Shown here: one piece after another, positions 18,601 through 28,049 of the stretch | Position numbering within the stretch: position 1 is the stretch's first letter | Layout: every line of letters starts with the position of its first letter | Source: Psychromarinibacter sediminicola | GTDB lineage: Bacteria > Pseudomonadota > Alphaproteobacteria > Rhodobacterales > Rhodobacteraceae | Reading direction: 5' to 3' | Length of the DNA: 59,436 nucleotides | Assembly: GCF_029168335.1 (NCBI RefSeq) | Contig: NZ_JARGYC010000027.1 | Span: 1-59,436 of the forward strand | Program-made: the position numbers and the translations under genes | The notes under the pieces: generated by a model | Database searches by the model: none | What the model was told of the DNA's origin: nothing | The model's input: the letters and a program-made list of their open reading frames with translations, nothing else

Positions 18601-19533
18601 GCCAGCGGCTTCGACGCCGGGACGATCCGCGACGCCGAAGCGGACGAGCGGCTGAGCACCGTGCCCGTCACCGCGACCGAGCGGATCGAAACGCTGACGG
18701 CCTGGCTGGAGACCGAGGCGGACCTGCCGGCGGATGTCGAATGGGAATGGACCGGCGACCAGGAGGACCAGCAGGAGAGCCAGAACTTCCTGATGCAGGC
18801 CTTCGGCGGCGCGCTGGGGCTGATGTTCATCATCCTGCTGGCGCAGTTCAACTCGTTCTACGACTCGGTCCTGGTGCTGCTGGCGGTGGTGCTGTCCACG
18901 ACCGGTGTGCTGATCGGCATGCTGGTGATGCAGCAGCCGTTCTCGATCATCATGACCGGCACGGGGATCGTCGCCCTGGCGGGGATCGTGGTGAACAACA
19001 ACATCGTGCTGATCGACACCTACCAGGCGTACAAGCGCTACATGCCCGAGGTGGAGGCGATCGTCCGCACCGCCGAGGCGCGGTTGCGGCCGGTGATCCT
19101 GACCACGATCACCACGATGGCCGGCCTGACGCCGATGATGCTGGGCCTGTCGCTGGACTTCATCCAGGGCGGCTATTCGATCAACTCGCCGACCTCGCTG
19201 TGGTGGAAGCAGCTGGCGACGGCGGTGGTGTTCGGCCTTGGCGTGGCGACGATCCTGACGCTGGTGGTGACGCCGTCGATGCTGGCGCTGAAGGCGTGGG
19301 TCCACAGCTATGCGCTGGGTCTGTCGCGGCTGTTCGCGCGGATGTCGATGAACCGCACCAGCGCCGGCGCGCGGGACTGGGCGTTGCGCCGGTCGGCGCG
19401 GAAGGTGACGATGCCCGAGATCCTGTGGGACGACACGCTGCCCGAAGAGGACACCGTGCCCGGGCCGGACGGGCCGGACAAGACCTATGACGCCGCGCTG
19501 CTGAAGATGCTGCAGATGCGGGCGGCGGAGTAA
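15661..19533 (+). CDS. RND family efflux pump permease with two insertions
   Basis: 1290 residues, against about 1030-1050 for a typical RND pump. The start overlaps the adaptor stop. TM4 carries GMLVDGAIVVVEY with one Asp (about residue 412) where AcrB has two, so proton relay probably uses a single TM4 carboxylate. Two extra segments are visible: about residues 519-590, inserted after TM6, containing two additional hydrophobic helices (WILRAVLVLPAAYLVFIGA and LPGAVLFLLGTILTGI); and about 945-1010 in the second porter loop (LDEDGAARAADLTLADGRRF...). A soluble C-terminal tail of about 70 residues follows the last helix. Substrates are not readable. No outer-membrane channel gene is adjacent. 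Confidence 0.93.
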   Translation: MSSEQITGGPMTGIVSWAASRARMVIAFIVLSIGAGALAYATLPKEGEPDIEIPAIFISVPFPGISAEDSEKLLIKPMETQLADLDGLDSMSSTAAEGYAGVALEFEFGWDKTKTLADVRDAMNTAEAEFPNGAEQYSINEINFSEFPIVIVNLTGAVPERTLLRVANDLQERIEALDPVLEAPLAGHREEMVEVVIDPLRLEAYNVTAGELINAVSNNNLLIAAGEVETDTGTFSVKIPASLQSQQDVYDIKIVGDGDRSVTLGELADIRLTFEDRTGTARFNGEPTVALQVVKKKGYNLIDTAELVKREVAAAQETWPEELRAAIEVGTSNDQSFTVASMVSQLEGSVLTAIALVMIVVLASLGIRSALLVGFAIPTSFLLCFVLLAVMDVTVSNIVMFGLILAVGMLVDGAIVVVEYADKRIQEGTGPMHAYVEAAQRMFWPIVASTATTLCAFLPMLFWPGVAGEFMGMLPVTLIFVLSASLIVALVYLPIMGGVAGRISRKFDRTSDALRRLLPWWILRAVLVLPAAYLVFIGAMQVLNSEYLFAPLDMANPIPGAWAVLPGAVLFLLGTILTGITMHSVKIERTARKVRSGHRHTLFGWFIKGIAGNPIMPLVTIGAVLFFVVSVFSYYGENNLGVDFFAETEPEQAIVYVRARGNLSLQEKDDLLREVENVVLGVPGVANVFAFAGEGGLDTNTGGAQGPRDSVGQVQLELTRWEDRPREQGEDFLGVVETESVADEYDGDYILAEIERRLAGLPGIKTEILNLSRGPASAKPVHLRLTGENLAELERAANTVTETFEGTAGLIDVENTTPLPGIDWEIDVDVEAAGRYGADVATIGGMVQLVTRGLLLDTMRVPSSDEEIDIRVRFPEKDRLLSTLETLKVRTADGLIPLSNFLTLKPVEKLEQIDRVNQKRYYDVKAAVAEGMTALKVSDAGAAEDEARIAAYVRPLDEDGAARAADLTLADGRRFDVVAFASGFDAGTIRDAEADERLSTVPVTATERIETLTAWLETEADLPADVEWEWTGDQEDQQESQNFLMQAFGGALGLMFIILLAQFNSFYDSVLVLLAVVLSTTGVLIGMLVMQQPFSIIMTGTGIVALAGIVVNNNIVLIDTYQAYKRYMPEVEAIVRTAEARLRPVILTTITTMAGLTPMMLGLSLDFIQGGYSINSPTSLWWKQLATAVVFGLGVATILTLVVTPSMLALKAWVHSYALGLSRLFARMSMNRTSAGARDWALRRSARKVTMPEILWDDTLPEEDTVPGPDGPDKTYDAALLKMLQMRAAE

Positions 19534-19715
19534 CCGCGGGCCCGCGTCCTTCCCCCTTCCGGGCCTCCGGGGCCGACATCGCGCGGCCCGGCCGTGGCGC
19601 CGCGCGCGAGGCTCCGCCACTTGCTGCATGGTCCGTCGGCAGGCCGACGCCGACCCCGAAGATCGGCGCAACCTCCCGCCGCGAACTGCGTTATCCAGCC
19701 AACGGAGGTGAGAAC

Positions 19716-20120
19716 ATGTCACGCACGACCATTCTGATTGCCGCGGCTCTGGCCGCAACGGCGACCCTGGCGCAGGCACAGGGCAACGGGCACGGCCGGG
19801 GCGGACCCGGCGCCGTGGCCGCACAGGGCTGTCCGCCCGGTCTCGCGAAAAAGAACCCGCCCTGCGTTCCTCCGGGACTGGCAAAGAAGGCCCCGTCGGC
19901 CGCGCCCGACACCGGCGACTGGAGCGACCGCGATCACGTGCGGGTCTACGCCCCCGGGGACCGGATCCATGGCGACGACGTCATCGTGCAGGACCCGGCC
20001 TATTACGGGCTGGACCCGTATTACGACTACTACCGGGTGGGCGACCGGTTCTACCGCGTCGACGAGGACACCCGCGAGGTCATCGCCTTCGTCGGCGCGC
20101 TGGCCGACCTATTGGACTGA
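19716..20120 (+). CDS. small secreted RcnB-like protein
   Basis: 134 residues with a Sec signal peptide (MSRTTILIAAALAATATLAQA). The mature part begins with a Gly/His-rich stretch and the repeated motif CPPGLAKK-NPPCVPPGLAKK, then an acidic Tyr-rich end with VGDRFYRVDEDTREVI. This is the layout of RcnB/DUF-type periplasmic proteins linked to metal homeostasis in E. coli, but metal binding cannot be shown from sequence. GGAGG lies 8 bases before the ATG. It follows the RND pump by 182 bp with nothing recognisable between, and converges on uvrA. Confidence 0.7.
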   Translation: MSRTTILIAAALAATATLAQAQGNGHGRGGPGAVAAQGCPPGLAKKNPPCVPPGLAKKAPSAAPDTGDWSDRDHVRVYAPGDRIHGDDVIVQDPAYYGLDPYYDYYRVGDRFYRVDEDTREVIAFVGALADLLD

Positions 20121-20138
20121 CGCCGGGGCGGGCGGCGG

Positions 20139-23057
<2,919 letters not shown>

Positions 23058-23121
23058 GGGGGCCCTCTTAACCAGCGACTAACAATTAACCCAAGGCGGC
23101 CGAGTCTCCAATCGAAAATTG

Positions 23122-23136
23122 GAACATACCCGGAAC
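23122..23136 (-). promoter_or_regulatory. LexA box (GTTC-N7-GTTC) upstream of uvrA
   Basis: The plus strand reads GAACATACCCGGAAC, that is GAAC-N7-GAAC; on the uvrA strand this is GTTC-N7-GTTC, the direct-repeat LexA site known in alphaproteobacteria. It sits in the short gap between uvrA and the MFS gene, correctly placed for the uvrA promoter. Confidence 0.8.
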
Positions 23137-23169
23137 ATCCACAGGTAATCGCCTGTTTGGCAGCCGGTG

Positions 23170-24342
23170 TCAGGCGATCTGCCGCAAGCGCCGGCGCCGA
23201 AGCCCCACATGTACGGCGCCGCCCGCGCAAAACAAGAGGCCCAGGGCCGTCATCAGGCCGCCATAGCCGCCCAGCGCGATCACGCCGACCATCAGCGGCG
23301 TGCCGAGCGTGTTGCCGAGATTCCCGGCCTGCGCCAGCCCGCCATTGGCCAGCGCCCGGTCGTCGAGCGCGAGGTTCAGCTGCGGCACGGCCGCAAAACT
23401 CGCCCCCTGCACCAGCCCGAGCCCGGCCCCCAGCGCCAGCGCCAGCACCGGCGCGCCGGGAAAGACCGCCAGCAGGACGCAGAGCGCGGCGCAGGCGGCG
23501 AAGCCCAGCATGACCACCTGCACCGCCTCGATGTGCCGCAGAAGCCAGACGCCGAGCGTTAGCGAGGACAGGATCGACATCAGCGGCATCGCGCCCACGG
23601 TAAAGGCGCGGATGTGATCGGGCAGATAGGGCGGGATCACGGTCAGCACGGCGACGAAACAGGCGGTGTAGAAGACCCAGCCATAGGCCGGCGCGCCGAT
23701 GAACGGGCTCAGGTAGATGCGCCGGTGCGCCCGCGCCAGGTCGGCCAGCCGCGGCGCCGCGGCCGGGCGCGACGTCACCCGCGGCAGGATCGGCCAGAGC
23801 ACCGCGGCCATCAGCGCCATATAGGCCGCATGCGCCAGCATCAGCGCGGGCAGCCCCACCCAGTGCGCGAACGGCACCCCCGCCCAGGCCAGGATCGCGA
23901 AGGCCACGCCGAAGAACGTCCCCCAGAGGGTCAGCGCGAGCCCCCGGTCCGCCTCTGCCGTGATCTGGGCAACCATCGTCGGCCCGGCGACGACGATGGC
24001 GAGATGCGCCGCGCCCTCCACGACGCGCAGCGCGAGAAAGACGGGCATCGGCGGGAACAGGCTCTGCACGGCCGACACCGCGGCGCCGGTGATCAGCGCC
24101 GCCAGCAGCGCCCGGCGATAGCCGATGCGGGCGACCAGCACCCCGGCGACCACGCCCAGCACTATGCCCAGGAAGCCGACGAAGGACACAGCGAAGCCCA
24201 GGGCGGCGCCGGCCTGCGGGTAGACCTCCGGCAGCCGGTCGAAGATCACGCTGATCTTGCCGTATTGCGCCGCCGCCCCCAGCCCGGCGGCCCAGATCAG
24301 CAGCACCAGCCGCCAGTCGGTTCGTTGCGTCTCTGCCGCCAT
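23170..24342 (-). CDS. MFS transporter
   Basis: About 390 residues with twelve hydrophobic helices in two sets of six, a major facilitator superfamily protein. The N-terminal half shows VSFVGFLGIVLGVVAGVLVARIGYRRALL, the loop 2-3 signature region in divergent form. The ATG at 24342 is preferred; a GTG nine bases upstream (24351) is an alternative. Neither neighbour indicates the substrate: uvrA lies downstream on the same strand, beyond the LexA box, and a DUF6152-like gene is divergent. I cannot assign a substrate. Confidence 0.85.
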   Translation of the reverse strand: MAAETQRTDWRLVLLIWAAGLGAAAQYGKISVIFDRLPEVYPQAGAALGFAVSFVGFLGIVLGVVAGVLVARIGYRRALLAALITGAAVSAVQSLFPPMPVFLALRVVEGAAHLAIVVAGPTMVAQITAEADRGLALTLWGTFFGVAFAILAWAGVPFAHWVGLPALMLAHAAYMALMAAVLWPILPRVTSRPAAAPRLADLARAHRRIYLSPFIGAPAYGWVFYTACFVAVLTVIPPYLPDHIRAFTVGAMPLMSILSSLTLGVWLLRHIEAVQVVMLGFAACAALCVLLAVFPGAPVLALALGAGLGLVQGASFAAVPQLNLALDDRALANGGLAQAGNLGNTLGTPLMVGVIALGGYGGLMTALGLLFCAGGAVHVGLRRRRLRQIA

Positions 24343-24502
24343 GAGGTCCACCGCCTATCGCCGGATCGGGGGGAAACGCACCGTCCCGCCCCCGGGCCGA
24401 CTTGTAAGCGCGCCGGCCGACCTACGCCAGTCACGCAGAGTTTGGGTGACGTGCGGTCCCGGGCCCCTACCCTGTCGTGCAGGACAGATCGGAGGTGTTT
24501 CC

Positions 24503-24868
24503 ATGATGATCGACCGTCGCCACGCGCTGGCCCTGTTCGCCGCCGGCCTCGCCACGCCCGCGCTGGCCCATCACGGCTGGCGCTGGACAGAGAGCGGCAA
24601 GTTCGAGCTCACCGGCGTGATCGAGACCGCCGATCTCGGCAACCCGCACGGCGTTCTGACGCTGACCGTCGAGGACGAGACCTGGACCGCCGAGATCGGC
24701 CAGCCCTGGCGCAACGACCGCGCGGGCCTGACCGACGCCATGCTGGCGCCGGGCACCGAGATCACCATCCTCGGCGCGCGCTCGGCCGACCCCGAGCAGC
24801 GGATGGTGAAGGCCGAAGCGATCACCATCGACGGGACGCAATACGTGCTCTACCCCGACCGGATGTGA
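24503..24868 (+). CDS. DUF6152-like secreted protein
   Basis: 121 residues from the ATG at 24503, with GGAGG eight bases upstream. The N-terminus is a signal with a twin-arginine-like start (MMIDRRHALALFAAGLATPALA). The mature protein starts HHGWRWTE and continues as a small beta-rich domain (GKFELTGVIETADLGNPHGVLTLTVEDETW). The HHGW start and lesion-free OB-like pattern match the DUF6152 family of periplasmic proteins of unknown function. Its stop overlaps the GTG of the next membrane protein gene (GTGA), so the two are likely partners. Confidence 0.72.
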   Translation: MMIDRRHALALFAAGLATPALAHHGWRWTESGKFELTGVIETADLGNPHGVLTLTVEDETWTAEIGQPWRNDRAGLTDAMLAPGTEITILGARSADPEQRMVKAEAITIDGTQYVLYPDRM

Positions 24869-25281
24869 TCTGGCTGGCCGAGACGCTGGAGGCGACCGGG
24901 CTGGCGCAGTTCCTCAAGCGGTCGCGCTGGGTCTATCCGTTCGTGAACGCGGGCCACATCCTGGGGATCGCGCTGCTGGTGGGCGCCGTGCTGCCGATGG
25001 ACGTGCAGGTTCTGCGGCGGCGGAACGCGGCGGTCGCCTTGCTGCGCCGCTGGGCCGCGGCGGGGCTGGCGCTGGCCGCCGCCTGCGGTGCGCTGCTGTT
25101 CGTGACACAGGCCGGGGATTATGCCGTGAACGGCTGGTTCCAGGCGAAGATGGCGCTGCTGGCCGTCGCCCTCGCCAACGCCGCCCTGCATCTGCGCCGC
25201 ATTCCGCCATGGTCCGCGGCGCTGTCGCTCATGCTCTGGCCGGCGATCCTGATCTGCGGCCGGCTGATCGCCTATAGCTGA
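24865..25281 (+). CDS. four-helix membrane protein coupled to DUF6152-like gene
   Basis: 138 residues from a GTG that overlaps the upstream stop codon. It reads VIWLAETLEATGLAQFLKRSRWVYPFVNAGHILGIALLVGAV and contains about four transmembrane helices (about 30-48, 65-85, 95-110, 118-135). The His in NAGHILG lies in a helix and could be a haem or metal ligand, as in small cytochrome b-like membrane proteins (DUF6644 group), but this is inference. It probably works with the secreted DUF6152-like protein encoded just upstream. Confidence 0.72.
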   Translation: MIWLAETLEATGLAQFLKRSRWVYPFVNAGHILGIALLVGAVLPMDVQVLRRRNAAVALLRRWAAAGLALAAACGALLFVTQAGDYAVNGWFQAKMALLAVALANAALHLRRIPPWSAALSLMLWPAILICGRLIAYS

Positions 25282-25296
25282 CGCGACGGGATGCCG

Positions 25297-25329
25297 GGGC
25301 GACGGGGCCCGTGGCAGGCCCCGTCGCCC
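25297..25329. terminator. strong GC hairpin between convergent genes
   Basis: Perfect 13-bp stem GGGCGACGGGGCC/GGCCCCGTCGCCC with a 7-nt loop, between the membrane protein stop (25281) and the lpdA stop (25337), which face each other. There is no U-run on either side. It probably serves as a bidirectional terminator or transcript stabiliser. Confidence 0.5.
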
Positions 25330-25336
25330 ATGCGGC

Positions 25337-26734
25337 TCAGATGTGGATCACCCGGTCGTAAGCGTCGAGCACCGACTCGTGCATCATCTCGCTGAGCGTC
25401 GGATGCGGGAACACCGCCTCCATCAGGTCCTCTTCGGTGGTCTCCAGCTGCCGGCCCACCACGTAGCCCTGGATCAGCTCGGTCACCTCGGCGCCGACCA
25501 TATGCGCGCCCAGAAGCTCGCCGGTCTTCTCGTCGAAGACCGTCTTGACCATGCCTTCGGCCTCGCCCAGCGCGATGGCCTTGCCGTTGCCGATGAACGG
25601 AAAACGGCCGACCCTGATCTTGTAGCCTTTCTCCTTGGCTTCCGCCTCGGTGTAGCCGACCGAGGCGATCTGCGGCTGGCAATAGGTGCAGCCGGCGATG
25701 CTCTCGGGCCGGACGGGATGCACGTCGTTCTGCCCGGCGATCAGCTCGGCGACCATGACGCCCTCGTGGCTGGCCTTGTGCGCGAGCCAGGGGGCACCGG
25801 CCACGTCGCCGATCGCATAAAGCCCCTCGACGCCGGTGCGGCAGTATTCGTCCACGATCACGTGGCTGCGGTCGACCTTCACGCCCAGCTCCTCAAGGCC
25901 CAGGTTCTCGGTGTTTCCGACGATTCCGACGGCCGAGATCACCGTGTCGAACTCGTGCTTCTCCACCTTGCCGCCGGTCTCGATATGCGCCGTCACCTTG
26001 CCCTTCGCCCGGTCGAGCTGCTTGACCATGGCCTTTTCCATGATCTTCATGCCCTGCTTCTGGAACGACTTCTTGGCGAAGGCGCTGATCTCGGCGTCCT
26101 CGACCGGCAGGATGCGGTCCATCACCTCGACCACCGTCGTCTCGGCGCCCAGGGTGTTGTAGAAGCTGGCGAATTCGATGCCGATGGCGCCGGAGCCGAT
26201 CACCAGCAGCTTCTTCGGCATCCGCTTGGGCTCGAGCGCGTGCTTGTAGGTCCAGACCAGATCGCCGTCGGCCTCCAGCCCCGGCAGCTCACGGGCGCGG
26301 GCGCCGGTGGCGAGCACGATGTTCTTGGCCGTCAGCTCCTCGGTGCCCTTGTCGGTCTTGACCGAGACCTTGCCCTTGCCCGGCAGCGTCGCCTCGCCCA
26401 TCACCACGTCGATCTTGTTCTTCTTCATCAGGTGGCCGACGCCGCCGGCCAGCTGCTTGGCCACCCCGCGCGAGCGCTTGACTACCGCGTCGAGGTCGTA
26501 ACCGACGCCCTCGGCCTTCAGGCCGAAGTCCTTGGCCCGCTCCATCAGGTGGAACACCTCGGAAGAGCGCAGCATCGCCTTGGTCGGGATGCAGCCCCAG
26601 TTCAGGCAGATGCCGCCCATGTGCTCGCGCTCCACGATGGCGACCTTCTTGCCCAGCTGCGCGCCGCGGATCGCGGAGACGTAGCCTCCGGGCCCTGACC
26701 CGATCACGATCATGTCGTAGGATTTTCCGGCCAT
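25337..26734 (-). CDS. lpdA: dihydrolipoyl dehydrogenase (E3)
   Basis: 465 residues. The FAD-dependent E3 component reoxidises lipoamide in 2-oxoacid dehydrogenase or glycine cleavage complexes. The FAD-binding GSGPGG lies near residue 12, the redox disulfide is GGICLNWGCIPTKA, a second dinucleotide fold starts IGSGAIGIEFASF, and the C-terminal dimer-interface motif HPTLSEMMHE supplies the catalytic His-Glu pair. The ATG at 26734 was chosen because GGAGGA lies five bases upstream; an ATG at 26755 is in frame. No E1 or E2 gene is in the window, so the partner complex is unknown. Confidence 0.97.
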   Translation of the reverse strand: MAGKSYDMIVIGSGPGGYVSAIRGAQLGKKVAIVEREHMGGICLNWGCIPTKAMLRSSEVFHLMERAKDFGLKAEGVGYDLDAVVKRSRGVAKQLAGGVGHLMKKNKIDVVMGEATLPGKGKVSVKTDKGTEELTAKNIVLATGARARELPGLEADGDLVWTYKHALEPKRMPKKLLVIGSGAIGIEFASFYNTLGAETTVVEVMDRILPVEDAEISAFAKKSFQKQGMKIMEKAMVKQLDRAKGKVTAHIETGGKVEKHEFDTVISAVGIVGNTENLGLEELGVKVDRSHVIVDEYCRTGVEGLYAIGDVAGAPWLAHKASHEGVMVAELIAGQNDVHPVRPESIAGCTYCQPQIASVGYTEAEAKEKGYKIRVGRFPFIGNGKAIALGEAEGMVKTVFDEKTGELLGAHMVGAEVTELIQGYVVGRQLETTEEDLMEAVFPHPTLSEMMHESVLDAYDRVIHI

Positions 26735-26754
26735 GTTCTCCTCCGCCCGGGACA

Positions 26755-26772
26755 TTGTTTAACGTTGAACAA
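26755..26772. promoter_or_regulatory. 18-bp dyad upstream of lpdA
   Basis: TTGTTTAACGTTGAACAA is self-complementary except for one position in each arm, with a central AACGTT. It is 21 bp upstream of the chosen lpdA start. The form resembles LacI-family operators; a link to a carbon-metabolism repressor such as CceR is only a guess. Confidence 0.4.
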
Positions 26773-26856
26773 TCCCCCATTACCTGACCATGGGGCAAGT
26801 TCCAATCCCCGCACGGTCAGGCCCGGGTTTCGCTCCGCGCATGGCTCAGAATAGCA

Positions 26857-26882
26857 AAAGAGCCCGCGAATGCAGGCTCTTT
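26857..26882 (-). terminator. rho-independent terminator of the small membrane protein genes
   Basis: On the minus strand an AAAGAGCC arm, a short loop and GGCTCTTT form an 8-bp stem, followed by TTGCTATT, a weak U-rich tail. It lies about 20 bp after the stop of the leftward gene at 26903. Confidence 0.6.
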
Positions 26883-26902
26883 CTTCGGCGGCATGGTCCG
26901 GG

Positions 26903-27106
26903 TCACTCGGCGCTCGCCGGACTGGCGCACCAGGTCAGGAACAGGCCCGCCGCACCGCTCAGCAACACGAGGAACCCAACCGGCACCAGAAGTTGCGCCG
27001 GATGGAACCCGGCGGCGGCTCCGGCCTCCTGCGCCAGCACGGGATAAGCGGCCAGCGCCGCGACCCCGGCAAGCAGCGCGGTCGTCCAGACGAGTGTCGG
27101 TTTCAT
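26903..27106 (-). CDS. small two-helix membrane protein A
   Basis: 67 residues from the ATG at 27106 (MKPTLVWTTALLAGVAALAAYPVLA); a GTG at 27124 directly after the upstream stop is an alternative start. Two hydrophobic segments (about 5-25 and 38-58) flank a short loop, ending in WCASPASAE. It is similar to the gene just upstream: both read W-T-x-x-LL-x-GVA-x-x-A-x-YP, then GF-x-P and a Gly-rich second helix ending in W. No function is recognised. Confidence 0.65.
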   Translation of the reverse strand: MKPTLVWTTALLAGVAALAAYPVLAQEAGAAAGFHPAQLLVPVGFLVLLSGAAGLFLTWCASPASAE

Positions 27107-27124
27107 GGCAGCGTCCGGTCGCAC

Positions 27125-27331
27125 TCAGTCGTGCTTGACGCCGCGTTTCCACGTCCAGGCCAGATACAGCCCGGCCGCGCCGGCGCCGGCGATAAAGTAG
27201 CCCAGCGGGATCAGCCAGTCGGGGAAAAAGCCCGTCTCCGCCGGCGTCGCGCCGCGCGGGATCCAGGGATAGACTGCAATCACGGCGACGCCGATCAGCA
27301 GCACCACCGTCCATGTCGTCATGCGTTTCAT
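27125..27331 (-). CDS. small two-helix membrane protein B
   Basis: 68 residues from the ATG at 27331 with AGGAGG seven bases upstream. It reads MKRMTTWTVVLLIGVAVIAVYPWIPRGATPAETGFFPDWL..., two transmembrane helices (about 7-24 and 42-60) and a basic tail KRGVKHD. It is a tandem paralogue of the next gene, and the stop is followed immediately by that gene. The shared ...VYP...GFFP.WLIPLG... layout suggests a common structural role, possibly in one membrane complex. Function unknown. Confidence 0.72.
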   Translation of the reverse strand: MKRMTTWTVVLLIGVAVIAVYPWIPRGATPAETGFFPDWLIPLGYFIAGAGAAGLYLAWTWKRGVKHD

Positions 27332-27385
27332 CGGTCGAACCTCCTGCCGCTCCAACGGATGGGCGCGGCAGTTGGTTCCCGTGGC

Positions 27386-27958
27386 TCAGGCCGAAACCTG
27401 CTCCAGCGCCTTGCGGTAGCCGCCCTCGCCGACGAAGGCCGCCTCCGGCTGGGTCGTCGCGCGCGAGAGCACGTCGTTGCGGTAGGGAAAGCGGCCGAAC
27501 TGGCGGATCACTTCGCGATGGGCCTTCGCATGCTTGAGGTTGCCGGCACCGGTCAGCGGCATCCGCGTCTTCATCAGCCGCACGCAGCGGTCCTGATCGG
27601 TCAGGCATTCCGAGTGCATCAGCGGCATGTAGAAGAACTGTCGCGCCGGCTCGTCGATCTTCATGTCGAAGCCGTGGGCGATGGACAGTTTCGCCGCGGC
27701 GAGCGCGACCGCATCGCTCGCGAACGCCTTCGCCTCGCCGCGGAACATGTTGCGCGGGAACTGGTCGGTCAGGATGATGTAGGCCAGCGCCCCGCTGGGA
27801 TAGGTCAGCCACAAAGCATAGGCGCCGTCCATGGCACGCTGCCAGTCCTCGGCAAAGCGGTTGCGTATGTCGGCGTCGAGCTCTTCGCTGCTGCCGTACC
27901 AGCCTTTGGGCCCGACCTCGTCGAGCCAGTAGGCCAGGATGTCTTCAGGGTTTGCCAT
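27386..27958 (-). CDS. DUF924 family protein
   Basis: 190 residues from the ATG at 27958, chosen because GGAG lies seven bases upstream; longer in-frame starts exist. The sequence MANPEDILAYWLDEVGPKGWYG, then ALAYIILTDQFPRNMFRGEAKAFASD and FFYMPLMHSECLTDQDRCVRL, is characteristic of DUF924, an all-helical family with TPR-like folding and no settled function. The conserved DQFPRN and MPLMHSE motifs are intact. It lies 54 bp upstream of the two small membrane protein genes on the same strand. Confidence 0.88.
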   Translation of the reverse strand: MANPEDILAYWLDEVGPKGWYGSSEELDADIRNRFAEDWQRAMDGAYALWLTYPSGALAYIILTDQFPRNMFRGEAKAFASDAVALAAAKLSIAHGFDMKIDEPARQFFYMPLMHSECLTDQDRCVRLMKTRMPLTGAGNLKHAKAHREVIRQFGRFPYRNDVLSRATTQPEAAFVGEGGYRKALEQVSA

Positions 27959-28049
27959 CGGCATACTCCATTTGCGCTCGTGTCCCCGCCAGACAGTTCG
28001 ATTCGTTACAAATTCCAAACTACCTGGCAAGTATGCGATTCCTGCAAGT

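Noticed and set aside
13543-19884. 2113-codon antisense open frame across the RND operon
   Set aside because: It is a shadow of the real adaptor and pump genes in very GC-rich DNA; its translation is low-complexity and shows no family motifs.
23068-23091. CtrA box before uvrA
   Set aside because: Two TTAAC half-sites are present but 14 bp apart, not 7, so it does not fit the consensus.
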